Below, one piece after another: positions 1 to 7,119 of a DNA stretch of 9,189 nucleotides. The stretch covers positions 1 through 9,189 of the forward strand of contig DMCI01000123.1 of the NCBI GenBank assembly GCA_003445835.1, in the 5' to 3' direction. This DNA is from Clostridiales bacterium. Its GTDB lineage: Bacteria; Bacillota; Clostridia; Christensenellales; CAG-1252. Position 1 is the first letter of the stretch, and each line of letters begins with the position of its first letter. The notes under the pieces are model-generated. The model saw only the letters and a program-made list of their open reading frames with translations. It was not told the origin of the DNA and searched no databases. The translations under genes and the position numbers were made by a program.

Positions 1-168
1 GGCAATTGCCATCTTCTTTTCGTAACGTCATCACATAAAATTTTTTTTCAAACTTTTGATCCGATCGATATCATAGCGATTTCACTTTCCGACGCGTTTG
101 CGCGTTCGCTCGCTATTATTGAAGCGGGCGTGCGCGGGTTAGAAAGATACTATACTAAATTATTTTAA
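1..168 (+). CDS. C-terminal end of an unrecognised upstream gene (partial)
   Basis: Reading frame 1 is open from the window edge to a TAA at 166-168, giving 55 residues that end in GLERYYTKLF. The other two forward frames are stopped early, by TAA at 23-25 in frame 2 and TAA at 36-38 in frame 3, and the reverse strand has no long frame. The second half, from about base 58, reads like an ordinary protein tail with an amphipathic helix (DAFARSLAIIEAGVRGLERYY). I do not recognise a family. Against coding: the first 60 bases are AT-rich with a run of eight T, and the frame uses TCA three times and TTA twice, codons almost missing from the next genes. It could be an acquired gene or a chance open frame. 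Confidence 0.4.
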   Translation, partial: GNCHLLFVTSSHKIFFQTFDPIDIIAISLSDAFARSLAIIEAGVRGLERYYTKLF

Positions 169-188
169 TATAAAATTTGTCCAAACGC

Positions 189-218
189 TTGATTATTACC
201 CTATAAAGTATTTAGAAT
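189..218 (+). promoter_or_regulatory. Possible sigma-A type promoter for the membrane-protein gene
   Basis: TTGATT at 189-194 and TAGAAT at 213-218 are separated by 18 bases, close to the -35/-10 consensus, in the AT-rich gap before the first complete gene. Transcription would start near 225, leaving a leader of about 20 bases before the ATG at 248. An alternative pair, TTGTCC at 177-182 with TATAAA at 202-207, has a 19-base spacer. The region is AT-rich enough that chance matches are expected, so the exact choice is uncertain. No terminator-like hairpin with a T tract is seen between 169 and 247. Confidence 0.4.
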
Positions 219-236
219 AAGATTGACTAACTATGC

Positions 237-240
237 GAGG
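237..240 (+). promoter_or_regulatory. Shine-Dalgarno site that fixes the first gene's start at 248
   Basis: GAGG at 237-240 lies 7 bases before ATG 248. An upstream in-frame ATG at 233 would place this site inside the coding region and has no purine-rich site of its own. Starting at 248 also gives a canonical MKK signal-peptide beginning, so 248 is preferred. Confidence 0.75.
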
Positions 241-247
241 TAATAGC

Positions 248-2419
248 ATGAAAAAGTTTGTTTTGGTTATCGCATGTTTGCTTTTGGTTGCGCTGTGTTT
301 TACGGCGTGTAAGACCACGTTCTCTTCCGATTTCGGGGAGGAGATCGTTTCCAACGGTACTTTTGAAGAGAATACCAAAAACGGTTGGACGCTCGTCGCC
401 TCTACGGACGACACCACGGCGCCCACGCTGAATTCGACGATCGGTTCTTCCGACTATGCGGAGATCGTCGGCAAGTATTATCTTACCATTAAGGCAAACG
501 ACTATACCGGCTATACGCAAAAGGTTTCCGTCGAAAAGAATTCGATCTACTACCTTTCCGCAAAAGTGCGCATCACCACGGCGCTTTCGTCCAACGATTC
601 CGCTTTGGGCGGCGCATTCGTTGCCGTCGGTACCGATTACGCTCGCGTCAACGCGGTGGAAAAGGCCAAAACCAACGGCTGGAAGACCATCGGCACGTAT
701 TTCAACAGCGGTGATCGCACCTCCGTCCTCCTTTGCTTCGGCGTAGGTACGGAAGCCTATAAGACGAGCGGTACCGCCGATTTCGACTCCGTTTCCTTGG
801 TCAAAGTCAAGACCGCGCCCGAGGGCACGCTCGTTACCGATCTTCCCGGGTCGGACGACGTAGCCACTTTCAGCTCCGGCTACAACACCAACAAGGACGG
901 CAAGCTCTTTATGATCCTTACCGTCGTGCTTGGCGCTTTGGTGCTGTTTGCAGGTTACGCGGTGTTCCGTACGATGATGGGCAGGAAGGGCGCCTTCCTC
1001 ACCGTTGAATCGCAAAACAAGCCCGTTTCTTTCTTTAAGAGTTCCGCCTTTATCTTGATCGTTTGCGAACTCGTCGCGTTTGCGGTGCGTCTGATCCTCA
1101 TCAACTTCGTCTACGGCGGCAGCTCCATCGACGGGTACGTCAGCACCGCCACCAACCTCGTGGATCTCGGCGCGGCAAAGTATTACTTCAACACCAAAGT
1201 GCTGACGCCTATCGGCTCGCTGTACGTCTTGTGGATGCTCGGTGCGTTGGCTTCTCCGTTGAAACTTACGATGGGCAGCATGGGCTTTGCCATCTTCCTC
1301 AAGATCCCCGCAGTCCTTGCCGACCTCGTCGTCGTGTTTTTGATCTACTATCTTGCCAACCGCAAGTACAACCAGTACATCTCCGCCATTTTTGCGGGGG
1401 CGTACGCCATCGTTCCGACTTTCTTCTTCCTCTCCGCAGGGTGGGGCGCGTATTCCTCTATCGGCGCGTTGTTCCTCTTGCTCTCCTTGACGGCGATCTT
1501 GGATAGGAAGTACGTCGCAAGCATCATTTACTTCTCTGTCGCGCTGTTGTTCTCGACGGAAGTACTTTTGTTGGCGCCGCTGTTCCTTGCGTACCTCGTT
1601 TACGTGTTCTTTAAATCTGACGACTACAAGATGGGCATCTCCATCACCTTGACTTCTTCCATCATCGTGATGTATCTGATCTCCATCCCCTTCATTTTGT
1701 CGCACTTCACGGCGGGGCATCCGTTTATCGTCGTTTCCAGGTATTGCCAAGCCTTCCTTGCGCATGCCGGCTTTACCGAGAACGCATTCTCCGTTTACGG
1801 GCTCTTCGGTTTGGGCGCCGCCAACGCAAACGTTGCTTCTTACGTGTTCAACGGTATTTTCGTCGGTTTGATGATCGTCGCCACCATCCTTGCCTTCTTT
1901 AAGTCCAGAAGCAGGTTGGATCTCCTTCTTCTTGCCGCGTTCACCTTCGTCTTCACCTTCGTGATGACTTCCGCGGTGGATACCCTCTTGATCTATCCCG
2001 CGCTCGTCTTGCTTTTGGCATACGGTATGATCACGGGCGACCGCAGGGTGCTTAAACTCTTCGGCGGGCTCAGCTTGACCACTCTTATCAACACGTCGTA
2101 CGCAATGATGATCGGCGGTTACTTCGGCGCAGGGGAAAACAGCTCTCCCGTCTTGATGACCGCGGGCGATCCCGTCTTGATCATCTTCTCCGTCGCAAAT
2201 CTCCTCTTGCTTGGATACTTCGGCTACATCGTCTATTCGATCTGCGTCAAAGAAGACGTCAAAGGCGTCGTGATCGTGGAAGGCAACTATTTCAAGTACG
2301 CTTGGTCTGTGATCAAGACCTCGGCGATCAAAGTGGCCGATTTCTTTACCGAGACCGTTCCGTCTTGGTTTAAGAAGAAGGAGCAAACGGAGGATAACGA
2401 TGCTGTCAAAGGTCAATAG
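248..2419 (+). CDS. Lipoprotein-like, carbohydrate-binding-like domain fused to GT-C-type multi-pass membrane protein
   Basis: This is a 723-residue membrane protein. Residues 1-20 form a signal peptide (two Lys, then a hydrophobic core) ending in CFTAC, with Cys21 as a possible lipidation site; Phe at -3 is not ideal for a lipobox. Residues about 31-190 look like an extracellular beta-sandwich of the CBM4/9 type (SNGTFEE near the start, ADFDSVSLV near the end). A helix at about 220-240 is followed by about 11 more. The part from about 267 to 460 resembles GT-C glycosyltransferases that use lipid-linked sugars: a loop with Asp295 (SIDGY), then LTPIGSLYVLWMLG at 319-332, a LKIPAVLADLVVVFLIYYLA helix from 351, and a WG motif at 399. 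The usual WGQxD reads WGAYS here. The C-terminal tail is charged and probably cytoplasmic. The fold assignment is from memory of family patterns. A transferase, a flippase-like role or a catalytically dead sugar sensor are all possible. Its last 20 bases overlap comM. Confidence 0.6.
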   Translation: MKKFVLVIACLLLVALCFTACKTTFSSDFGEEIVSNGTFEENTKNGWTLVASTDDTTAPTLNSTIGSSDYAEIVGKYYLTIKANDYTGYTQKVSVEKNSIYYLSAKVRITTALSSNDSALGGAFVAVGTDYARVNAVEKAKTNGWKTIGTYFNSGDRTSVLLCFGVGTEAYKTSGTADFDSVSLVKVKTAPEGTLVTDLPGSDDVATFSSGYNTNKDGKLFMILTVVLGALVLFAGYAVFRTMMGRKGAFLTVESQNKPVSFFKSSAFILIVCELVAFAVRLILINFVYGGSSIDGYVSTATNLVDLGAAKYYFNTKVLTPIGSLYVLWMLGALASPLKLTMGSMGFAIFLKIPAVLADLVVVFLIYYLANRKYNQYISAIFAGAYAIVPTFFFLSAGWGAYSSIGALFLLLSLTAILDRKYVASIIYFSVALLFSTEVLLLAPLFLAYLVYVFFKSDDYKMGISITLTSSIIVMYLISIPFILSHFTAGHPFIVVSRYCQAFLAHAGFTENAFSVYGLFGLGAANANVASYVFNGIFVGLMIVATILAFFKSRSRLDLLLLAAFTFVFTFVMTSAVDTLLIYPALVLLLAYGMITGDRRVLKLFGGLSLTTLINTSYAMMIGGYFGAGENSSPVLMTAGDPVLIIFSVANLLLLGYFGYIVYSICVKEDVKGVVIVEGNYFKYAWSVIKTSAIKVADFFTETVPSWFKKKEQTEDNDAVKGQ

Positions 2420-3932
2420 TTTTTCTTTGGATGGGCTGATCGGCTACAAAGTCGATATCGAGATCGATATCAACGCCGGTCTTCCCAAAGTGGAGATCAT
2501 CGGGCTCCCCGATACCGCCATTAAGGAATCGGCGGAGAGGGTGACCTCTTCCATCAAAAACAGCGGGTACCATTTCCCGGTCAAGCGCGTGATCGTCAAC
2601 CTCGCGCCCGCAGATACCAAAAAGGAAGGTTCCTTGTTTGATCTTCCCATCGCGGTGGGCGTTCTGGTCGCGTCGGGGCAGGTGTTTTCCTCCACGTACA
2701 AAGATTACGTGATCCTCGGGGAGCTTTCGCTTGACGGCGTACTTCGTCCGATCAACGGCTTGATCGCCATCTTGATCTCGGGGCTTCAGCAGGGCTATAA
2801 AAAGTTTATCATTCCGACGGAAAACGCCGCGGAAGCAAGCTACATCGAAGGCATCGAAGCCTACTGCGCTCATACCCTCAAAGACGTTTGTGAGTTTTTG
2901 AGTGGGGAAGCCGAGATCGAGCCGGTCAAACATCGCACCTTTGCGGAAGCGATGAAGGAAGACCGCTACGACCTTGACTTCTCGGACGTAAAAGGGCAAC
3001 GCACCGCAAAACGCGCGATGGAGATCGCCGTCGCGGGTGGGCACAACATTCTTTTGATCGGGCCTCCCGGCGCGGGCAAAAGTATGCTTGCCAAGTGCGT
3101 CGTAGGCATTATGCCCGACTTGACGTTTGAAGAAGCCATCGAAGTCACAAAGGTGTACAGCATCGCGGGGCTTTTGGATGAAAAGAAGGGCATCGTTACG
3201 CAGCGTCCCTTCCGTACGCCGCACCATACCGCCACTATTCCCGCTTTGGTGGGCGGCGGTCACAAGGCAAAACCGGGCGAAGTTTCGCTTGCCAACGCCG
3301 GCGTGCTTTTCCTGGACGAAGTGCCGGAGTACAAGCGCCAAGCGCTTGAAACGCTTCGTCAGCCGTTGGAAGACGGGGAGATCACCGTCACCCGCGTACA
3401 ACAGACCGTCAAATATCCGGCAAACTTTATGTTGATCGGCAGTATGAACCCTTGTCCGTGCGGCAACTACGGTTCCAAAAAGCAGATCTGCACTTGTACG
3501 CCGCAGGCGATCCGTCGTTACCTCAACCGTTTGTCCGGCCCGCTTCTTGATAGGATCGACATTCAGGTGGAAGTGGATTCCGTTGAGTTTGCCGACCTTC
3601 GTTCCAACGCGGAGGAGGAGACCAGCGCCGTCGTCAAAGAGCGCGTGATGCGCGCCCGCGATATCCAGCGCGCGAGGTTTCAAAAGAAGCCGATCTTCAC
3701 AAACTCCGATATGAACAATCGCTTGATCAAGCAATACTGCAAGATCCCCGCCGAGGCGGAAGAGATGATGGAAACGGCGTTTCGTAAGTTGGCGCTTTCC
3801 GCAAGGGCAAGCTTCCGTATCTTGAAGGTTGCGCGTACCATCGCCGATCTTGAGGGTAAGACGGATATCGAGACCGCGCACGTCGCCGAAGCGATCCAGT
3901 ATCGTTCGTTGGATAGGAAGTATTTCAGTTGA
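2400..3932 (+). CDS. comM: YifB/ComM family magnesium-chelatase-like AAA+ ATPase
   Basis: The 510-residue length and full domain order match the family. The N-terminal ChlI-type domain spans about 1-170 (LPKVEIIGLPDTAIKES near residue 28, LAPADTKKEGSLFDLPIAVG near 68). An AAA+ core follows, with Walker A GPPGAGKS at 221-228 and Walker B GVLFLDE at 301-307. NPCPCGNYG lies at 350-358, with further Cys at 364 and 366, and GPLLDRIDI at 380-388. The C-terminal Mg-chelatase helical domain (SARASFRILKVARTIADLEG) ends at 510. In Gram-negative bacteria ComM is a hexameric helicase that promotes branch migration during natural transformation; the role in Bacillota is less defined, so the function here is by family. 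The start at 2400 has GGAGG at 2389-2393, 6 bases upstream, and lies inside the previous gene, suggesting coupled translation. It sits directly before dprA, a common pairing. Apart from codon 3 it has no TTA, CTA or TCA codon. Confidence 0.93.
   Translation: MLSKVNSFSLDGLIGYKVDIEIDINAGLPKVEIIGLPDTAIKESAERVTSSIKNSGYHFPVKRVIVNLAPADTKKEGSLFDLPIAVGVLVASGQVFSSTYKDYVILGELSLDGVLRPINGLIAILISGLQQGYKKFIIPTENAAEASYIEGIEAYCAHTLKDVCEFLSGEAEIEPVKHRTFAEAMKEDRYDLDFSDVKGQRTAKRAMEIAVAGGHNILLIGPPGAGKSMLAKCVVGIMPDLTFEEAIEVTKVYSIAGLLDEKKGIVTQRPFRTPHHTATIPALVGGGHKAKPGEVSLANAGVLFLDEVPEYKRQALETLRQPLEDGEITVTRVQQTVKYPANFMLIGSMNPCPCGNYGSKKQICTCTPQAIRRYLNRLSGPLLDRIDIQVEVDSVEFADLRSNAEEETSAVVKERVMRARDIQRARFQKKPIFTNSDMNNRLIKQYCKIPAEAEEMMETAFRKLALSARASFRILKVARTIADLEGKTDIETAHVAEAIQYRSLDRKYFS
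3915..3920 (+). promoter_or_regulatory. Weak, distant Shine-Dalgarno site for dprA
   Basis: AGGAAG at 3915-3920 lies 13 bases before the ATG at 3934, which is longer than usual. The comM stop TGA at 3930-3932 is one base from that ATG, so termination and re-initiation by the same ribosome is the likelier way in. This arrangement is an inference from spacing. Confidence 0.4.
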
Positions 3933-3933
3933 T

Positions 3934-5016
3934 ATGAAATATACGAAGGACCAAATCGCCGTCTTGAAGTTGCTTTCCGTTGAAAGCATCGGACAGCGCC
4001 AAAGAGAAGCTATCTTGTCTCTTACCGAGCATCCCGCCGAGTTGTTTTCCGCTCCCGCACGCTTTGCGGAAGGACTTACGGCGATCGGCGCCGACCTCTT
4101 TGACAAGATATCGGACTTGGCGGAAAGCTTTGACGAAGATAGGTTCCTTCGTTATTTGGAAAGCATAAACGCGGTAGCCCTGTTTCAAGGGGGAAAGGGC
4201 TATCCTCAAAGCCTTTCGGTTTTGGAAGACGCGCCCCTCGTGCTGTTTTGTCGCGGAGACGTCTCGCTCCTCACAGGGGAAAACGTCGCCGTCGTCGGGA
4301 CCAGAGCGCCTACGCGCTACGGTAGGGACGTGACCGAGCTTTTTGCAAAAGAATTGGTTGGCGGGGGCTTCACCGTCGTCAGCGGATTGGCGCGCGGTGT
4401 GGACGCAATCGCCCATCGCACCGCTTTGGATAACGACGGCAAGACCATCGCCGTCCTTGGGTGCGGCGTGGACAAGGTCTACCCGGCAGAAAACAAGGAG
4501 CTATACGATCGCATTGCGGAAAATGGCTTGCTCGTCTCGGAGTTCTTTCCGGGTTCGGAGCCGCTTGCCTTCCACTTTCCGATCAGGAACCGCGTGATCA
4601 GCGCGCTTTCCAAAGGCATCCTCGTCACCGAAGCGGGGGCGAAGAGCGGCACCTTGATCACCGTGACCGACGCGTTGGAGCAAGGGAAGGACGTGTTTAT
4701 CGTCCCCGGCAACATCTTCAGCAACGCCAGCAAAGGGGCAAACGAAATGTTGCACAATCCGCAATGTATGATCGCGACCGATCCTTCCGACGTTTTGTCC
4801 TTTTACGGAAAGAATGCGGAGAAGACGGAGCCCGATCCGCATCAACTCACGACGGAAGAAGTGCTGATCTATTCCGCCTTGCAGGACGAAGACAAACATT
4901 TCGAGCAGCTGCTTGAGATCACGGGGCTCTCGATGGGGGATCTGATGGCGACGCTTACCAAACTTGAGGTTTTGGGCGTCATCAAAAAGTACCCCGGCAA
5001 TTATTACGGTATATAA
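3934..5016 (+). CDS. dprA: DNA processing protein DprA/Smf
   Basis: The 360-residue protein binds single-stranded DNA entering by transformation and loads RecA on it; this role is known from the family. A helical N-terminal part (1 to about 65, with a helix-hairpin-helix-like VESIGQRQREAIL) is followed by the Rossmann-like DprA domain. Signatures are VVGTRAPTRYG at 120-130, SGLARGVDAIAH at 150-161, FHFPIRNRVIS near 213-223, EAGAKSGTLIT at 233-243 and PGNIFSNASKGAN at 258-270. The C-terminal segment 305-360 (LTTEEVLIYSAL to KKYPGNYYGI) is the winged-helix domain seen in many full-length DprA proteins. The frame is open upstream to 3829, but those 35 codons are inside comM in another frame and read as Arg/Ser-rich nonsense. 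ATG 3934, one base after the comM stop, gives the normal DprA beginning. With comM it suggests, but does not prove, competence; no uptake genes are in the window. Confidence 0.95.
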   Translation: MKYTKDQIAVLKLLSVESIGQRQREAILSLTEHPAELFSAPARFAEGLTAIGADLFDKISDLAESFDEDRFLRYLESINAVALFQGGKGYPQSLSVLEDAPLVLFCRGDVSLLTGENVAVVGTRAPTRYGRDVTELFAKELVGGGFTVVSGLARGVDAIAHRTALDNDGKTIAVLGCGVDKVYPAENKELYDRIAENGLLVSEFFPGSEPLAFHFPIRNRVISALSKGILVTEAGAKSGTLITVTDALEQGKDVFIVPGNIFSNASKGANEMLHNPQCMIATDPSDVLSFYGKNAEKTEPDPHQLTTEEVLIYSALQDEDKHFEQLLEITGLSMGDLMATLTKLEVLGVIKKYPGNYYGI

Positions 5017-5017
5017 A

Positions 5018-5029
5018 AGCGGCAACGCT
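5018..5029 (+). other. Small hairpin with GNRA tetraloop in the dprA-topA gap
   Basis: AGCG at 5018-5021 pairs with CGCT at 5026-5029 around GCAA (5022-5025), a GNRA-type tetraloop. It starts two bases after the dprA stop and fills much of the 27-base gap, the only real gap between complete genes after 248. There is no T tract, so it is not an intrinsic terminator. It might separate ribosome entry at topA (GGAG at 5035-5038) from dprA translation or mark an mRNA end, but a four-pair stem is weak. Confidence 0.3.
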
Positions 5030-5043
5030 AAAACGGAGCAACA

Positions 5044-7119
5044 ATGAAGTTAGTAATCGTAGAATCACCATCTAAGGCAAAGACCATCGGCAAGTACCTC
5101 GGGCAGGGGTATCGCGTTCTCGCTTCGGGCGGGCACGTTTGCGATCTTCCCGAAAAGCGTCTTGGTATCGACGTGGAAAACCACTTCGAGCCCGAGTACG
5201 TGATCTCGGACGACAAACAACGCGTGATCGCAAACTTGAAGTCCACGGTCAAAAACAGTCAACAAGTCTTTCTTGCGACCGACCCGGACCGTGAAGGCGA
5301 AGCGATCAGTTGGCACCTGCAAAACGTGCTTTCTCTTCCCGACGACGAGATCCGTATCGAATTTAACGAGATCTCCAAAAAAGCCGTCTTGAACGCTCTT
5401 ACCAAACCGCGCAAGATCAATCGCAATTTGGTGGACGCTCAGCAGGCGCGTCGCGTTTTGGATCGTATCGTGGGCTATAAGATCTCGCCCGTTATTTCCC
5501 GCAAGATCAAAAAGGGGCTTTCGGCAGGGCGCGTGCAGTCCGCGGCGCTTCGTATGGTCGTGGATAGGGAACGCGAGATCCGCGCTTTTAAGCCGGAAGA
5601 ATATTGGACGCTTCACGCCCTTTTCAAAGGCAAGCATCCTTTTAAGGCGTTGTTTGCGGACGTAGACGGCAAAAAGTTCAAGATCCCCAACAAGGCGGCG
5701 CTCGATAAACTTCTTACCCAGATCGACGGCAAACCGTATATCGTGGACGAAGTCAAAAGAAGCGTGCAAAAGGTTATGCCGATGCCGCCTTTTACCACCA
5801 GTACCTTGCAACAGGACGCCACCACCAAGTTTTCGATGAGCGCGCCGCAGGTCATGCAGATCGCTCAGCAACTTTACGAAGGCTTTGAGATCGAAGGGGA
5901 AGGTCACGTTGCGCTCGTCACCTATATTCGTACCGACTCGGTGCGCGTTGCGGACGACGCCGTTTGGGCGGCAAAGCGCCACATCGTGGATAAGTACGGC
6001 GCGGAGTTCTATCCCAAGTTCCCCAACAAATTTGCGGTCAAGGCGCAGGCGCAGGACGCGCACGAAGCCATCCGTCCCATCTCGCTTGAAAAGGATCCCG
6101 AGTCTTTGAAGACCAAGCTTTCGCGTAATCACTATTTGGTCTACAAACTCATTTACGATCGTTTCGTCGCCAGCCAAATGGCGCCGGCGCAGTACGATAC
6201 GCTCAAAGTGCATCTTAACGCCGTGGGCGACAGCCACAAGTTCGGATTCAAGGTGCAGGGCAGGACGCTCAAATTTGCCGGTTTTACCGCCGCATACGCG
6301 GATTTCCGCAGTCACGGCAACGAGGACGACGGGGAGGAATCCACCTTGCTTCCCTCTTTGAACGAAGGCGACGTTTTGGATTTTAAGGAACTCAAGTACG
6401 AGCAAAAGTTCACCAAGCCGCCGCAACGTTATACCGAGAGTTCTTTGATCAAAGCGATGGAAGAAAACGGCATCGGACGCCCGTCCACCTACGCTTCCAT
6501 CATCAGCGTCATCGCCAAGCGCGCTTATACCGAAAAGGAAGGCAAAAACCTCAAAGCGACCGAACTGGGGGAGACCGTTTGCGACGCCATCGTCAAGTAT
6601 TTCCCCGATATTATGGATCTCAAGTTCACCGCTAAGATGGAAAAGGAACTGGACGACGTCGAAGAAGGGCGCAAGTGGCAGGATCTGATAGAGGAATTTT
6701 ATCCCGGGTTTATCAACGAGGTCAAAAACGCCTTCCACGACGGCTCGGTACAGCCCAAAAAGGAAGAGGAAGTTTCCGACGTCCGCTGTGAAAAATGCGG
6801 TGCGATGATGGTGGTCAAGGAGGGCAGATACGGCAAGTTCCTCGCTTGTCCCAATTACCCCACCTGCAAAAACATTCTGTCCGCCAATGCGGAAAAGGCG
6901 GGCACTTGCCCCATCTGCGGCAAGGACGTCTTGAAAAAGCACAGCAAATCGGGCAAACTCTTTTACGGTTGCAGCGGTTATCCGTCTTGTAAGTTTGCAA
7001 GTTGGGATCCGCCCGCACCGTATTTGTGCCCCAAGTGCAAAAGCACGATGATCATCAAAAAGAGCAAGGGAACGACCAAGTACGTTTGCACCTCTTGCAA
7101 GTACGAAGAGGAAAAATGA
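5044..7119 (+). CDS. topA: DNA topoisomerase I (type IA)
   Basis: The enzyme relaxes negative supercoils by nicking one strand and passing the other. The 691 residues are complete. The N-terminal TOPRIM domain has VESPSKAKTI (Glu7) and ATDPDREGEA with the metal-binding Asp80, Asp82 and Glu84. GLSAGRVQSAALR at 158-170 is a conserved type IA motif. The catalytic tyrosine is Tyr294 in LVTYIRTDS at 291-299. NGIGRPSTYASI at 475-486 belongs to the gate region. The tail carries three four-cysteine zinc ribbons: Cys582/585/602/608, Cys622/625/643/649 and Cys662/665/682/685. GGAG at 5035-5038 lies 5 bases before the ATG. The first eight codons contain TTA (3) and TCA (8), and no TTA, CTA or TCA occurs after that. 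Its stop overlaps the trmFO start in an ATGA. Confidence 0.98.
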   Translation: MKLVIVESPSKAKTIGKYLGQGYRVLASGGHVCDLPEKRLGIDVENHFEPEYVISDDKQRVIANLKSTVKNSQQVFLATDPDREGEAISWHLQNVLSLPDDEIRIEFNEISKKAVLNALTKPRKINRNLVDAQQARRVLDRIVGYKISPVISRKIKKGLSAGRVQSAALRMVVDREREIRAFKPEEYWTLHALFKGKHPFKALFADVDGKKFKIPNKAALDKLLTQIDGKPYIVDEVKRSVQKVMPMPPFTTSTLQQDATTKFSMSAPQVMQIAQQLYEGFEIEGEGHVALVTYIRTDSVRVADDAVWAAKRHIVDKYGAEFYPKFPNKFAVKAQAQDAHEAIRPISLEKDPESLKTKLSRNHYLVYKLIYDRFVASQMAPAQYDTLKVHLNAVGDSHKFGFKVQGRTLKFAGFTAAYADFRSHGNEDDGEESTLLPSLNEGDVLDFKELKYEQKFTKPPQRYTESSLIKAMEENGIGRPSTYASIISVIAKRAYTEKEGKNLKATELGETVCDAIVKYFPDIMDLKFTAKMEKELDDVEEGRKWQDLIEEFYPGFINEVKNAFHDGSVQPKKEEEVSDVRCEKCGAMMVVKEGRYGKFLACPNYPTCKNILSANAEKAGTCPICGKDVLKKHSKSGKLFYGCSGYPSCKFASWDPPAPYLCPKCKSTMIIKKSKGTTKYVCTSCKYEEEK
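7106..7111 (+). promoter_or_regulatory. Shine-Dalgarno site that fixes the trmFO start at 7116
   Basis: AAGAGG at 7106-7111 lies 4 bases before ATG 7116, which overlaps the topA stop as ATGA. The trmFO frame is open back to an ATG at 7002. Those 38 extra codons overlap the topA zinc-ribbon coding and would precede the FAD-binding GGGLAG motif with an unrelated extension, so 7116 is the start. Confidence 0.8.

Noticed and set aside
36..58. AT-rich stretch considered as a CodY box or a terminator T tract
   Set aside because: It does not fit the CodY consensus well, and no GC-rich stem precedes the T run.
227..2416. 729-residue open frame on the minus strand opposite the membrane-protein gene
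   Set aside because: It is exactly in register with the sense codons and exists because TTA, CTA and TCA are absent there. The product is a low-complexity Arg/Asp/Glu/Gly/His-rich string with no recognisable domain.
1499..3922. 14-base direct repeat, at 1499-1512 and 3909-3922
   Set aside because: Both copies encode LDRKY with the same codon choice. There is no flanking similarity, so coincidence is sufficient.
3829..3933. Upstream extension of dprA to an earlier ATG
   Set aside because: It overlaps comM in another frame, reads as Arg/Ser-rich sequence and lacks a supporting ribosome site.
2406..4106. 566-residue minus-strand open frame across comM and into dprA
   Set aside because: It is a mirror frame of comM codons with the same cause. 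comM itself has clear motifs and a ribosome site.
5065..6942. 625-residue minus-strand open frame opposite topA
   Set aside because: It is a mirror frame ending at the reverse complement of topA codon 8 (TCA). No family signature is seen.
6787..7101. Three zinc ribbons at the TopA C terminus considered as unusual
   Set aside because: Several C-terminal four-cysteine ribbons are normal for bacterial TopA, and the total length is typical.
7002..7115. Upstream extension of trmFO to an earlier ATG
   Set aside because: It overlaps the topA zinc-ribbon coding. The TrmFO family begins a few residues before the GGGLAG motif, which matches 7116.
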